Origin: JANOBD01 sp031411495
GTDB taxonomy: Bacteria; Planctomycetota; Phycisphaerae; Tepidisphaerales; Tepidisphaeraceae
Direction of reading: 5' to 3'
Length of the DNA: 64,000 nucleotides
Assembly: GCA_031411495.1 (NCBI GenBank)
Contig: JANOBD010000165.1
Location: 62,001 to 126,000 of the forward strand
In this document: in pieces, positions 8,293-16,722 of the stretch
Layout of the letters: every line of letters begins with the position of its first letter
Position numbering within the stretch: position 1 is the stretch's first letter
Program-made: the position numbers and the translations under genes
Notes under the pieces: model-generated
Told to the model about the DNA's origin: nothing
The model's input: the letters and a program-made list of their open reading frames with translations, nothing else
Databases searched by the model: none

Positions 8293-8310
8293 TAATATTA
8301 TATAATATCA
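8293..8310 (+). promoter_or_regulatory. AT-only near-palindrome containing a -10 box
   Basis: TAATATTATATAATATCA is an 18-base near-palindrome made almost wholly of A and T, containing TATAAT at 8301-8306 and lying 11 bases before the start codon at 8322. It is striking in this GC-rich sequence and could combine a -10 element with a regulator site. No convincing -35 is seen. Confidence 0.45.
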
Positions 8311-8321
8311 TAAGGGAGCTC

Positions 8322-9509
8322 ATGCATCGCTTAATTGTCACCATGTTCGCCGCTTCGATGCTCGCACTTCCCGCGTGTGCCCAGACCAAGCCCGGCAATG
8401 AACCCGGCGCCGATCAGTCGAAGGAACGATCCGACCGTCCACAGATCACCCGGTTCACGCATCCGGCCGTCGAAACGCGCGGCGTGTGGCTCGCTTCGCG
8501 CGACATCCTCGTCCCGCGACGCGCGCTTCTCGCGAAGCTCGACCAACTCCAGCGGGCCGGCTTCAACCGCGTGATGATCGGCACGCAGTTCCGCGGCGGC
8601 GTTCTCTATCCGAACTCCGACCTGCTTCCTCAGATCCCGGACGCCAGCGGCGAAGATCTCCTCAAGCTTCTCGTCGACGAATGCCACGCCCGCGGAATGA
8701 AGGCCGATGCATGGATGGAGTACGGCTTCTACGCACACTTCACCCCGAACCAGGCCGACAAGTCCATGGGCAAGTGGCTCGATGCCGATCCGACGCTCCT
8801 CAGCGTGGACCGCAATGGCGTCGGCGCCATCGCGCGCTCTTTCGGCACCTTCTATTCTCTGGACCCCTCGCTTCCCGATGCGCGGGCGCTGCTCGTGAAG
8901 CTCAATGTCGAAGTGGCGACGCGCTACGACATCGATGCGATCAATCTCGATCGCATCCGCTTCGCAGATTGGGATCACCTCTCGCTCCGCGGCCGCGCGC
9001 GCTTTGAAGCCGAGACGGGCCTCAAATGGGCCGCGTACGAACCCGGATCGAAGGAGGGGCAGGTCCTTTCCGAATGGAAACGGCAGCAGACGCTCGCCGC
9101 GGTACGTGAGATCACCGTTGCGGTCCGAAAGGCGAAGCCGGGCGTGCGGATCACGTCATACGTCGTTCCGCCGCAGGAGAAGGACAACAAGAGCCAGAGC
9201 TGGGACCTGTGGATGAAGGAAGAGTTGCTTGATGGGATCGCCGTGAGCATGTACGGCCAGGACATCGAGAAACCCGCCGCTGACGCGATCAAACTCCTCG
9301 GGGGCAAGACCGACAAGCTCCTCGCCGCCATCAGCAGCGAGCAGCCGGCGCCAGACCTGCTCACAAATATCGAACGGTCACGGCAATTGGGCTTGATGGG
9401 CCAGGTCAGCTGGTATGCCGGGACGATCGATGATGCCGATGCGGATGCGCTTTCCACCGGCCCGTATTCGAAATCCGCCAGCGACCCGCTCGCGGCACGC
9501 AAGGAATGA
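8322..9509 (+). CDS. Putative glycoside hydrolase lipoprotein, GHL10 (DUF187/YngK-like)
   Basis: The start at 8322 has AGGGAG 4-5 bases before it and begins MHRLIVTMFAASMLALPACA, a signal peptide ending in a lipobox-like LPAC, so the mature protein is probably a lipoprotein; the open frame upstream gives a longer but less plausible N terminus. The mature part has ETRGVWLASRDILVPRRALL, a GFNRVMIGTQFRGGVLYPNS strand, HARGMKADAWMEYGFYA and INLDRIRFADWDH. These are hallmarks of the GHL10 domain, a TIM-barrel family related to alpha-amylase-type hydrolases, where RG(V/A)W and the LDxIRF-type motif recur. It probably cleaves a polysaccharide at the cell envelope; the substrate is not predictable. 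It appears to be a single-gene unit. Confidence 0.82.
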   Translation: MHRLIVTMFAASMLALPACAQTKPGNEPGADQSKERSDRPQITRFTHPAVETRGVWLASRDILVPRRALLAKLDQLQRAGFNRVMIGTQFRGGVLYPNSDLLPQIPDASGEDLLKLLVDECHARGMKADAWMEYGFYAHFTPNQADKSMGKWLDADPTLLSVDRNGVGAIARSFGTFYSLDPSLPDARALLVKLNVEVATRYDIDAINLDRIRFADWDHLSLRGRARFEAETGLKWAAYEPGSKEGQVLSEWKRQQTLAAVREITVAVRKAKPGVRITSYVVPPQEKDNKSQSWDLWMKEELLDGIAVSMYGQDIEKPAADAIKLLGGKTDKLLAAISSEQPAPDLLTNIERSRQLGLMGQVSWYAGTIDDADADALSTGPYSKSASDPLAARKE

Positions 9510-9949
9510 ACCGCGCCTGACACCTGCAGAGCCCGGTGGTCGAACCATGATCACGAGCGCGGCGACCATGTTCTGGCAGTAGAAGTGAGGGCCCTTTCGA
9601 TGTAGCAATCGCTCACACCGACGCACAGTTCGACCTGCAGATCGAGCAAGGTTTGACAAACCATCCCCTGCAACGCGCTCGATGAGAGGTTCGGGGGCGA
9701 TCGCGGCATCAACGTCCTTTTTCATCCGGTGATGTCGTTGCACGGGGCGCGAGTCTCATCGTCTCCGATCGGGGAACAGGCATACCCCGAGACGCGGAAT
9801 CCGGCATGTTCGAAACGTTTGTACGACCCTGCGGCTCCGGAATGGCTTTGGCCCGTCGATCCCTTGCCCAATCGCGGACGCCCGTGGCGGTTCGCGTAAT
9901 ACGTTCCAACCCGGCGGATGGGCCTTCTATTTAATCTACCGGTTGATGA
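9510..9949. other. Intergenic region, nothing recognised
   Basis: No convincing gene, RNA or repeat was found in these 440 bases. Short open frames here lack ribosome sites and recognisable products. The last 40 bases become AT-rich (TTCTATTTAATCTACC) and may hold the promoter of the response regulator gene. Confidence 0.5.
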
Positions 9950-10624
9950 GTGAATTCGTTACACTTGTCAGGCAGGCAGGTTCCTGTCACTCTACTGGCA
10001 CCTGCCGAGACCGTGGAAAGCGAACCGATCATCTACATCGTTGAAGATGACGAGGCCGTGCGCCGCGTCCTCGAGATGATCGTGTCGCGCGCCGGCTTCG
10101 AAACGCGGACCTTTTCGAGCGCCGAGGCGTTTCTCGATCATTATGACGGATACGACTGCGGGTGCTTCGTCTTCGACTTGCGCCTCGGGGCGACTACGGG
10201 ACTCGAGTTACTCAGTACCCTTCGCGCCCGTGGCTCGAAACTTCCCGCACTGATCATCAGCGGCCAAGCCGACATTCCCGCTGCCGTGAGGAGCATCAAA
10301 CTCGGCGCGTACGATTTTCTGGAAAAGCCTGTCGGCGCCGAACTGCTTTTGAGCCGGATCGAGGAAGCGATCACCCAGGCCCAGGCCGCGGACTTGGCGC
10401 GGGCGCTGCCGGCGTCTTCGGCGGACCGACTTTCCCAACTCACGCCGCGCGAACTGGAGATTCTGAAGTATCTTGTCGCCGGCAGGTCCAGTAAACAGAT
10501 CGCCATGGAGATGAAGCTGTCGCTCAAGACGGTTTCCAATCACCGCGCCCACCTTCTCGCCAAATCGGGCGCGGAAAACACCGCCGAACTCGTCCGAATC
10601 GCGGTTACCGCCGGCATTGCCTGA
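9950..10624 (+). CDS. FixJ/NarL-type response regulator, orphan
   Basis: The 224-residue product has a receiver domain at about residues 27-140: acidic pocket E32-D33-D34 in IVEDDEAVRRVL, phospho-acceptor D76 in CFVFDLRLG, switch S104 (LIISGQAD) and K126 (FLEKPVG). A LuxR-type helix-turn-helix follows at about 160-215 (LTPRELEILKYLVAGRSSKQ, then TVSNHRAHLLAKSGAENTAELVR). The FLEKP sequence and one-helix linker are typical of the FixJ branch. It should bind DNA once phosphorylated. No histidine kinase gene is beside it, so the partner is elsewhere. The 26 residues before the receiver are unusual and the true start may be downstream. A short perfect stem (10634-10649) follows the gene, without a T-run. 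Confidence 0.9.
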   Translation: MNSLHLSGRQVPVTLLAPAETVESEPIIYIVEDDEAVRRVLEMIVSRAGFETRTFSSAEAFLDHYDGYDCGCFVFDLRLGATTGLELLSTLRARGSKLPALIISGQADIPAAVRSIKLGAYDFLEKPVGAELLLSRIEEAITQAQAADLARALPASSADRLSQLTPRELEILKYLVAGRSSKQIAMEMKLSLKTVSNHRAHLLAKSGAENTAELVRIAVTAGIA

Positions 10625-10845
10625 TTCGACAACGCCGCGATGTCGCGGCAAGATCCTGGACCTTCCGGCTGACTTCCCGTTTGGGCAGAAATACCCATGC
10701 ATCATTGCCGGGCGAAATCCCGATTAAATCATTAGAACTCGCGCGACGCGACGAGCCGAAATAGTTAATTTTTCGTGTGACGCCGGTGAGCGAGCCATCG
10801 TGATCGGCTCAGCACCCGGTTACCCAGGAACTTCAGGTGGGCCTT

Positions 10846-11106
10846 ATGTCGATCCAACACCTTGCGACGACGGACCGAATGAAGACCGTCGTCATTCCAA
10901 AAACACCTACTGACACTTTCGGAGACGTGAGCGACCCGCGCGAAGTGTTTCTCCTCCTGTTCCGCAGCGCGATCGACCGCTCGGTCGACATGCTCGCCTC
11001 TGCCGGCGTCGATGATGCGAGCATCTGGGACGCCTACCAGTCGGCACTCGACGTGATCGTACGATCAACGCTCGAAGTGAACACCGACGTCCGCGCCGCT
11101 TCCTGA
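10846..11106 (+). CDS. Hypothetical protein, 86 residues
   Basis: The ATG at 10846 has AGGTGG five bases upstream; a GTG at 10837 would add three residues. The product starts MSIQHLATTDRMKTVVIPKT and is mostly soluble, with two likely helices (FLLLFRSAIDRSVDMLASAG and WDAYQSALDVIVRSTLEV). I recognise no family. Composition and codon use resemble the neighbours, and an AT-rich stretch (10722-10780) precedes it. It follows the FixJ-like regulator by about 220 bases on the same strand. Function unknown. Confidence 0.55.
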   Translation: MSIQHLATTDRMKTVVIPKTPTDTFGDVSDPREVFLLLFRSAIDRSVDMLASAGVDDASIWDAYQSALDVIVRSTLEVNTDVRAAS

Positions 11107-11183
11107 GCGATGCCTTTTGTCTTCACGCGCCGACCTCCACGAGGAAAGCTTCGCCTGCGACTCGTTGGCTCAATCAAGAAGCA

Positions 11184-11209
11184 GCCGCCAGGTCTTTCGA
11201 CCTGGCGGC
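11184..11209 (-). terminator. Strong hairpin between convergent genes
   Basis: Bases 11184-11194 and 11199-11209 are perfect reverse complements (GCCGCCAGGTC). On the minus strand the loop is GAAA, a stable GNRA tetraloop, followed by TGCTTCTTG. It lies between the 86-residue gene (ends 11106, plus) and the PEP-CTERM gene (ends 11243, minus), and probably ends the minus-strand transcript. Confidence 0.6.
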
Positions 11210-11242
11210 CTGATTCGTGCTGAAATCGCCGGGCACTTTCGA

Positions 11243-14101
11243 TCACGCGTTGCGGCGCCGGCGGCAGAAAAGTCCGATGGCTGCGGAAAGGCTGACCAGC
11301 GTCGGTTCCGGCACGAGACGCTGGGCCAGCGCCCAGTCGGCTTCGAACCCGCGGCTCAACTGGCCGTTCACAATCGCGCCGCTGTCGTAGCTCTGAGCCA
11401 GCGAGAGCAGATCGTCGAAGTTCACCGCACCATTCAGATCGAAGTCGCCATCGCTCCATTGATCGATGCCCGCGCCTTCGTAGTTCTGCGCGAGCTTCAG
11501 CAGATCATCGAAGTTCACGATGCCGCTGAAATCCGTGTCGCCGGCCTTAAGGGTGGTCCCCAGCGCGTCGCGGATGAGCTTGAAGTCGCTCGTCCCGCCG
11601 GCGAGCGTCGCGGTGATGGCGAGATTGTCGTCGAGTTCTGCGTCGACGAGGCTGATGGACTTCTGCTGCATCGCCGCATCGATCGAGCCGTCAATGGCGA
11701 TTGTCGCCAGGACCTGATCGCTCAGGTTCGCGACGTTTTTGCCGACGAACTTGTCGATGATCGAGGCGTCCTTGCGATTGATCAGCCCGTCGTGGTTTGC
11801 ATCGAACTTGCTGAAGGCGTTCGCACCGGCCGGATCGTTGGTGAGACTCGCGGATGCGTCCAACTTCTGTTGCGCGGTTGCGTTGGCGGCCACGAAGTCG
11901 AGTGCGGCGTTCTTTCGAAGCATTCCCTTGCGAACGCTGTCAGCGAAGACGCCGGTCAGTTGATCGGTTGAACCGCTGTCCGCGAGTGCGGCACCGTGGG
12001 CGAGGAGGTAAAGGTCCTTGCCGTCGAACTTGCCATCGCTGTTGAAGTCGCCCTTGACGATCAGGTCGCCTCGCTTGGCGCCAGCGGTACCGTCGTAGCC
12101 TGTCATCGTGGCGAGGGCACCGGTAAGGCCGGCAACCGGCTGATTGTTGACCACCCCGGCACCGGTGTTGTATGTGACGCCTTGAGCGGTACCCGCAAGC
12201 TTGTCCTGCGCGGTCGCCGCGAGTTTGACGTCTGCGAAGTCGCGATCGCCGTCATTGTCGAAATCACCGAAAAGGAAATTCGAGTTGGTGATCGCGATGC
12301 CGCCAGTCGCAGCGGTCACGTTGCCGTAGGTGCTTCCTGATCCGGTGGTGACCGCATCCGCATCTGCGACGACGAAAGCCGCCTGGGCTTGGGACCGGAC
12401 CGTGTCGAAGTCGTCGGCATCGAAGGTCGGGTTCGTCACCGACTGATTCAGGCCGTCAACATCCTTTTTGACCTTCATGTACTGGGTCGGGATAAAGCCC
12501 GTCGAGATCATGGCGTTGGCGGGATTCAGGAAGCCCGCGCCTGTTGGATAGATTCCAGCGGAGTTCAGGATGTTATTCTGAAACTGCTTGACGTCATTGG
12601 TCGCGTAGTCTCCCTTGATGTTATCCGTCGAGTAGTTCGCGCCAGGGGTTCTGACCGTGACATACGTTTCATTCTGGTAGACGACATAGGTACCGTCGGT
12701 GATCGAGTCGAAACTGATTTTCACGAACTGGCCCGAAGCGGGATCGGTGAACCCTGCCGAAAGGGCGGCATTCGAGCCGTCTGCGGTGTCATTGGCATCG
12801 TCGCGGTAAGCGAGGACACGAAGTGGGCGGGACTGGTTCGCCAGCGCATTGCCGCCGCGTGCGTCAGAGATCGAGAGGTGGCCGATTCCCATGCGGCTGT
12901 TCTGAACGGTCGGGCGCAGGCCGGTGCCGCCGGCCGTCTTGCCGCTGAAGCGGATGCCGTTGCCGATCGATTGCTGCGGGTCGCTCGCGCCGACGATCAC
13001 GCCGGTGTTGCCGTCGTCATTTTCGCCGACAGCAAAGCTGGGGTCGAGACCGACGTTCAACGACGCGACATTTCGGGTTCCGCTGTTGACGTCGCGAGTA
13101 ACGACGTTGAAGTCGGCACCGTTGCCGAGTCGACCCGTAGCTTGAAGGAACTGGGCGTCGGTGCGGTTGAGCTTTGTGAGGCCGGTTCCGGGATTGGCGG
13201 TGAAAGTCGTCGCGGTGATCGCGGCTTTCTTGTTGACCAGGTTGTCGACGCCGGCGGTGTTCCAGGCACCTGCGCCGTAGCTTGAGCCGGTCGAAGGGTC
13301 GACCTTGTCGGTGCTCATGTTGAGCACGGTGGCATCAACGAGCTGCTGGCGGGCGCTTGCGACGCCGACGCCGCTCGTGTTACCGGCTGCGGCAAGTGAA
13401 GCGTTGCCCTTACCGTAGCCGACTTGGCCCGGGGTCTTGTTCCACGCGCCGTTTGCACCGCTGGTGCTGAACCCTTGCTTGCCGGTTACATCGCTGATTG
13501 CCATTTGAACGCGGTTTTGCCCGCCGAGGTTACTGACACCGGCGAGATTGAAGTCGGTGTAGGTGTCGTAGCCGGACGCGTTGATCGTGTAGCCGCCCGC
13601 ATTCGTTCCCGGCGCGGTCAGCGTGCCGCCGACGGAACCGTTGACCCACGACGGGTTGCCGACACTTGGGTTGCGGCTTGCAGTCACGATCTGATTGCCA
13701 GCGGTGTAGCCGATCTGGTCATTCGCCAGTTCGAGAATGCCTTCGACGCTGCCCTGCTCGTGCCACTCGACGCGAAGCGCGCGATAGTTGGCGCTCGTCA
13801 GCGGATTCGGCACGGGGTAGGTGTCGTTGGTGTTGGCACCGAGTTGAACGGCTGGGAAAACCCCGGGGCTCGTAGCAACGGCCGTATAGGTGTTGCCGTT
13901 GGCGAGGTTCAGAGTGTTGCCGGGCGTGAGCGCGGTGAACTGTGCGTTCGTGGTGAAGTTTCGCATCGCGGTCGAGCCGCTAAGCGAGATGGTCACTGCC
14001 CCGGGGGTGGTGCCCGCGGTGACGAAGCCGGAGGCGAACAGAGTCGCGATCGCGGCGGCCGCGAGCGTACGACGATTGGCAAAACGAGTTGCATTCTGCA
14101 T
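11243..14101 (-). CDS. PstS-like substrate-binding PEP-CTERM protein with dockerin-like repeats
   Basis: The start at 14101 follows AGGGAGAGATCCA and gives 952 residues with a signal peptide (LAAAAIATLFASGFVTAG). The mature region opens with TISLSGSTAMRNF and later has VTRDVNSGTRN; both resemble the phosphate-binding loops of PstS-type periplasmic proteins (SGSxx and R-x-x-SGT). From about residue 620 onwards come several EF-hand/dockerin-like loops: GDFDNDGDRDFADVK, GDFNSDGKFDGKDLYLL, FDANHDGLINRKDAS, and the pair beginning GIVNFDDLLKLAQNY and GAVNFDDLLSLAQSY. It ends with VPEPTLVSLSAAIGLFCRRR, a PEP-CTERM tail for exosortase sorting. It is thus an exported, probably surface-held protein with a binding-protein-like domain; the ligand is unknown. 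It follows a pseudopilin gene on the same strand, separated by a terminator. Confidence 0.85.
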   Translation of the reverse strand: MQNATRFANRRTLAAAAIATLFASGFVTAGTTPGAVTISLSGSTAMRNFTTNAQFTALTPGNTLNLANGNTYTAVATSPGVFPAVQLGANTNDTYPVPNPLTSANYRALRVEWHEQGSVEGILELANDQIGYTAGNQIVTASRNPSVGNPSWVNGSVGGTLTAPGTNAGGYTINASGYDTYTDFNLAGVSNLGGQNRVQMAISDVTGKQGFSTSGANGAWNKTPGQVGYGKGNASLAAAGNTSGVGVASARQQLVDATVLNMSTDKVDPSTGSSYGAGAWNTAGVDNLVNKKAAITATTFTANPGTGLTKLNRTDAQFLQATGRLGNGADFNVVTRDVNSGTRNVASLNVGLDPSFAVGENDDGNTGVIVGASDPQQSIGNGIRFSGKTAGGTGLRPTVQNSRMGIGHLSISDARGGNALANQSRPLRVLAYRDDANDTADGSNAALSAGFTDPASGQFVKISFDSITDGTYVVYQNETYVTVRTPGANYSTDNIKGDYATNDVKQFQNNILNSAGIYPTGAGFLNPANAMISTGFIPTQYMKVKKDVDGLNQSVTNPTFDADDFDTVRSQAQAAFVVADADAVTTGSGSTYGNVTAATGGIAITNSNFLFGDFDNDGDRDFADVKLAATAQDKLAGTAQGVTYNTGAGVVNNQPVAGLTGALATMTGYDGTAGAKRGDLIVKGDFNSDGKFDGKDLYLLAHGAALADSGSTDQLTGVFADSVRKGMLRKNAALDFVAANATAQQKLDASASLTNDPAGANAFSKFDANHDGLINRKDASIIDKFVGKNVANLSDQVLATIAIDGSIDAAMQQKSISLVDAELDDNLAITATLAGGTSDFKLIRDALGTTLKAGDTDFSGIVNFDDLLKLAQNYEGAGIDQWSDGDFDLNGAVNFDDLLSLAQSYDSGAIVNGQLSRGFEADWALAQRLVPEPTLVSLSAAIGLFCRRRRNA

Positions 14102-14223
14102 TGGATCTCTCCCTGAAAGAATTGGCCGGCCAACTTTGTCCGGCAGGACCTGGTCATGGCGCGAGAGACACGAAGAGCGTCCTCGCCTGCAGCGAACATG
14201 AAAACGCATAGATGTTGACGGCG

Positions 14224-14254
14224 AAACCCGAGAGCGCGGTTCCCCGCGCTCTCG
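14224..14254 (-). terminator. Terminator of the 14268-15320 pseudopilin gene
   Basis: CGAGAGCGCGG (14229-14239) pairs perfectly with 14244-14254. On the minus strand the stem is followed by GGTTTCGC, a short T-run, 14 bases past the pseudopilin stop. It separates that gene from the PEP-CTERM gene. Confidence 0.6.
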
Positions 14255-14267
14255 AGCGTGGAGGTCT

Positions 14268-15320
14268 CTATTTGAGGTTGGCCAGCTGACCGGAAGTGGG
14301 CTTGTTATCCAGCATGTCGCCATTCGGATAGACCGAATAAAAGCGGTCGCCCCACTGAAACTCCGGATAAAGCGTCTGTGCCAAACGCTTGTTCTCTACA
14401 TGGCCATCGACGTATAAGAAGTTGGTGGTTCGCAGGTCCTGCCCGGCGCCGTTGAGCGTGGCCCGGCCGTGAACCCGGCCAACCCACGCCAGTCGGTTGG
14501 GGACCGGGGTCGGCGTGAGGCCCGGAAGCAAATCGAAGTTCCGGCTGTAAGCGGGAGGACCGCCGGGAGCGCCAGCCTTATCCAACTCGTAATTGTCGCC
14601 GCCGTTCGGCACAAAGAAGCCGTGAACCGGACGGTGACTCTTGCTGACGATTCCGCCTCCGACGCGTCCCGGCCCGGAAACCATCGCCGGGTCCTGGCTC
14701 ATTTCGGTCGCAAGAATGACTCGCGCCGAACCCTTGATCTGGCCAGCCCTGACGAGTTGGTACACACGATTGTCGTTCCCATCGAAGCCGATGGTGAACT
14801 TGTTTCGCGGCATGATGGCTTCGTTCACCGTGTAGGAACACCGTGGCGCCTGCTGGTCGATCACGCCGGTGGCATCGACGACGACGCCTTCGCCGACGTT
14901 GCCATCAAACGTGTTGGTCGGCGGGAGGCCGCCGTTGTTGAAGGATGGACACTGAAACGCGTCCCATCCGTGCATGCTCTTGTACACGTCGATCGAACCG
15001 GTTTTGGATTTCTCGCCATAGATGTACGAGGTCCAGTGGATATAGCCATATTGCGGCGCCGTCGGCTGTGGCCCGGCGGCGTTGTTCTGCCGCGCGTAGG
15101 TATAGGCAGCTGGAAACGTGCCCTTGTTCTCAGATAAGTAGATCGAGAGGCCCTGCCCGATCGTGCGAAGATTCGACAGACACTTCGTCATATTTGCCGA
15201 CTCGCGCGCCTTCTGCAGCGCCGGCAACAGCACGCTGATGAGCAGCGCGATGATCCCGATCACGACCAGTAATTCGACCAGCGTAAATGCGGCTTGCTTC
15301 CGATTCGTCCCTGACACCAT
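14268..15320 (-). CDS. Pseudopilin-type protein, prepilin N-terminal motif
   Basis: The product contains the class III prepilin signature AFTLVELLVVIGIIALLISV at about residues 12-31, cleaved by prepilin peptidase before the Phe, then a hydrophobic helix and KARESANMTKCLSNLRTIGQ, typical of the abundant planctomycete H-x9-DG/DUF1559-like proteins. Near the C terminus FLYVDGHVENKRL gives the DGH motif of that family. I prefer the ATG at 15320 (350 residues) because GGGAG is ten bases before it; the ATG at 15329 sits one base from the same site. It should be an inner-membrane or fibre-forming protein with a secretin-type or pilus-like system. A terminator follows. Several paralogues occur in the window. 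Confidence 0.85.
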   Translation of the reverse strand: MVSGTNRKQAAFTLVELLVVIGIIALLISVLLPALQKARESANMTKCLSNLRTIGQGLSIYLSENKGTFPAAYTYARQNNAAGPQPTAPQYGYIHWTSYIYGEKSKTGSIDVYKSMHGWDAFQCPSFNNGGLPPTNTFDGNVGEGVVVDATGVIDQQAPRCSYTVNEAIMPRNKFTIGFDGNDNRVYQLVRAGQIKGSARVILATEMSQDPAMVSGPGRVGGGIVSKSHRPVHGFFVPNGGDNYELDKAGAPGGPPAYSRNFDLLPGLTPTPVPNRLAWVGRVHGRATLNGAGQDLRTTNFLYVDGHVENKRLAQTLYPEFQWGDRFYSVYPNGDMLDNKPTSGQLANLK

Positions 15321-15531
15321 GTAATCCATGCTCCCTGCCGACGACTATTCGCGGCCAGGGAACTATCGCGAGCAATTGTTTACGTCTCGGTATCGCGATC
15401 TTCAGGAGAGAATAATGAATTGCTAAGGTCGCGTGTTGTGTGTGAAGAACTTGACGGGCAGAGCCCCCATGCCAATGTGGGGCTACTGGCAGCGCCTGGC
15501 TGGATTCGCATTCGCCTGCGAGCTTTTCCGT

Positions 15532-16380
15532 TCATTCGCGCGCGAGCGGCTTGGATCGGTCATCCTCATCGTACGCAGGATTGACGTTGCTCCCCTGCAC
15601 TTCGATCCGCTCGATCGCGCTCGCCTTGCCGGTGGTTTCATCCACCGTCACCAGCGCGCCGCACAATCGCACATCCCCGCTCGCGACGTCGTACGGGTGG
15701 GGCATGTTCGTGGTCATCGCCTTGATGACCATGTCCTTGCGTCGGCCCAGCACGCTGTCGTACGGGCCGGTCATACCCAGGTCGGAGATGTACGCCGTCC
15801 CGCCGGGCAGCACTTTCGCATCGGCAGTGGGGATGTGCGTGTGTGTGCCGAACGCGAAGCTGATTCGCCCATCGAGATAATGGCCGAGCGCGACCTTTTC
15901 GCCGGTCGCCTCGGCGTGGATGTCGAGCACTTTCACCTTCACGCTCGCCGGCATCTCTCCCAGCACGCGGTCGGCCGCGGCGAACGGGTCATCGGCGCTG
16001 AGCGTCGGCATATACACCCGCCCGAGCACGCTGAACACGCCCACGCTCACCCCGCCGTTGGTCTGCACGACCGTCCACCCGCGCCCCGCCGCCAGCTTGG
16101 AGAGATTCGCCGGGCGGACGATGCGCTCGCTGCGGTGCATGGTCTCGACGATGTCGATCTTCTTGTAGAGATGATCGCCGAGCGTAACAACATCCACGCC
16201 GTAGGCGCGAACCTTGTTGAAGAGGTTGATGGTGATGCCCGACCCGCCGGCGATATTTTCGGAGTTGGCGATGACCAGGTCGACCTTGTGATCGCGGACG
16301 ATGCCGGCGAGCTTCTCGCACACCACCTGCCGACCGGGCCGCCCGACGATGTCACCGATGGCGAGGATGCGAATGGGCAT
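15532..16380 (-). CDS. ymdB: YmdB-family metallophosphoesterase
   Basis: The 282-residue product begins MPIRILAIGDIVGRPGRQVV and has NSENIAGGSGITINL, VVTLGDHLYKK, VLDIHAEATGEKVALGHYLD, FGTHTHIPTADAKVLPGGTA and ISDLGMTGPYDSVLG. These are the metal-binding Asp/Asn/Glu/His positions of the TIGR00282/YmdB phosphodiesterase family, with full length (about 265-285). Bacillus YmdB is a 2',3'-cyclic nucleotide phosphodiesterase that affects biofilm and motility; only the chemistry is supported here. In the family the usual motif is GDHxW; here it is GDHLYKK, a small change. It stands alone on the minus strand. Confidence 0.93.
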   Translation of the reverse strand: MPIRILAIGDIVGRPGRQVVCEKLAGIVRDHKVDLVIANSENIAGGSGITINLFNKVRAYGVDVVTLGDHLYKKIDIVETMHRSERIVRPANLSKLAAGRGWTVVQTNGGVSVGVFSVLGRVYMPTLSADDPFAAADRVLGEMPASVKVKVLDIHAEATGEKVALGHYLDGRISFAFGTHTHIPTADAKVLPGGTAYISDLGMTGPYDSVLGRRKDMVIKAMTTNMPHPYDVASGDVRLCGALVTVDETTGKASAIERIEVQGSNVNPAYDEDDRSKPLARE

Positions 16381-16722
16381 AAGCCGGGCATTCTAGCGAT
16401 TGCGGCTATCCGGGCGAGAAACCAGATTCGATGCGCATCTCATAGGGATGGCGCAGCTTAGTGCTTACCGGTGTCGCATCCCGCATCGCCAAACAATACG
16501 GGCACGTGCAAGTCTCCCTGTGCAAAGCTTCCCGCCAACCCGGCAACTGCTCGGATGCGGGCACGAGTCGCCGTAGGCGGTGAGTTCGTAAAAGGACCAA
16601 GACGTACCGCGCGTGCGGAACCTGGCGCCGCAGTGGGTAGAGGCATGGAAATGCTGGATTTTCGTGTCATTGCCCGGGCACCCGGCGTACTGTTTCCCCG
16701 TCAGAATCAAATAGGGAGAGAA
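16381..16722. other. Intergenic region between divergent genes
   Basis: This 342-base region separates the ymdB start (minus) from the PEP-CTERM gene start (plus) and must hold both promoters. I found no strong -10/-35 pair, hairpin or small gene. The AGGGAGAG ribosome site of the plus-strand gene occupies 16712-16719. Confidence 0.5.

Noticed and set aside
9378..9743. Open frame of 121 codons on the minus strand
   Set aside because: It overlaps the 3' end of the glycosidase gene, has no ribosome site and no recognisable product.
15433..16461. Open frame of 342 codons on the plus strand
   Set aside because: Antisense to ymdB; product without domains.
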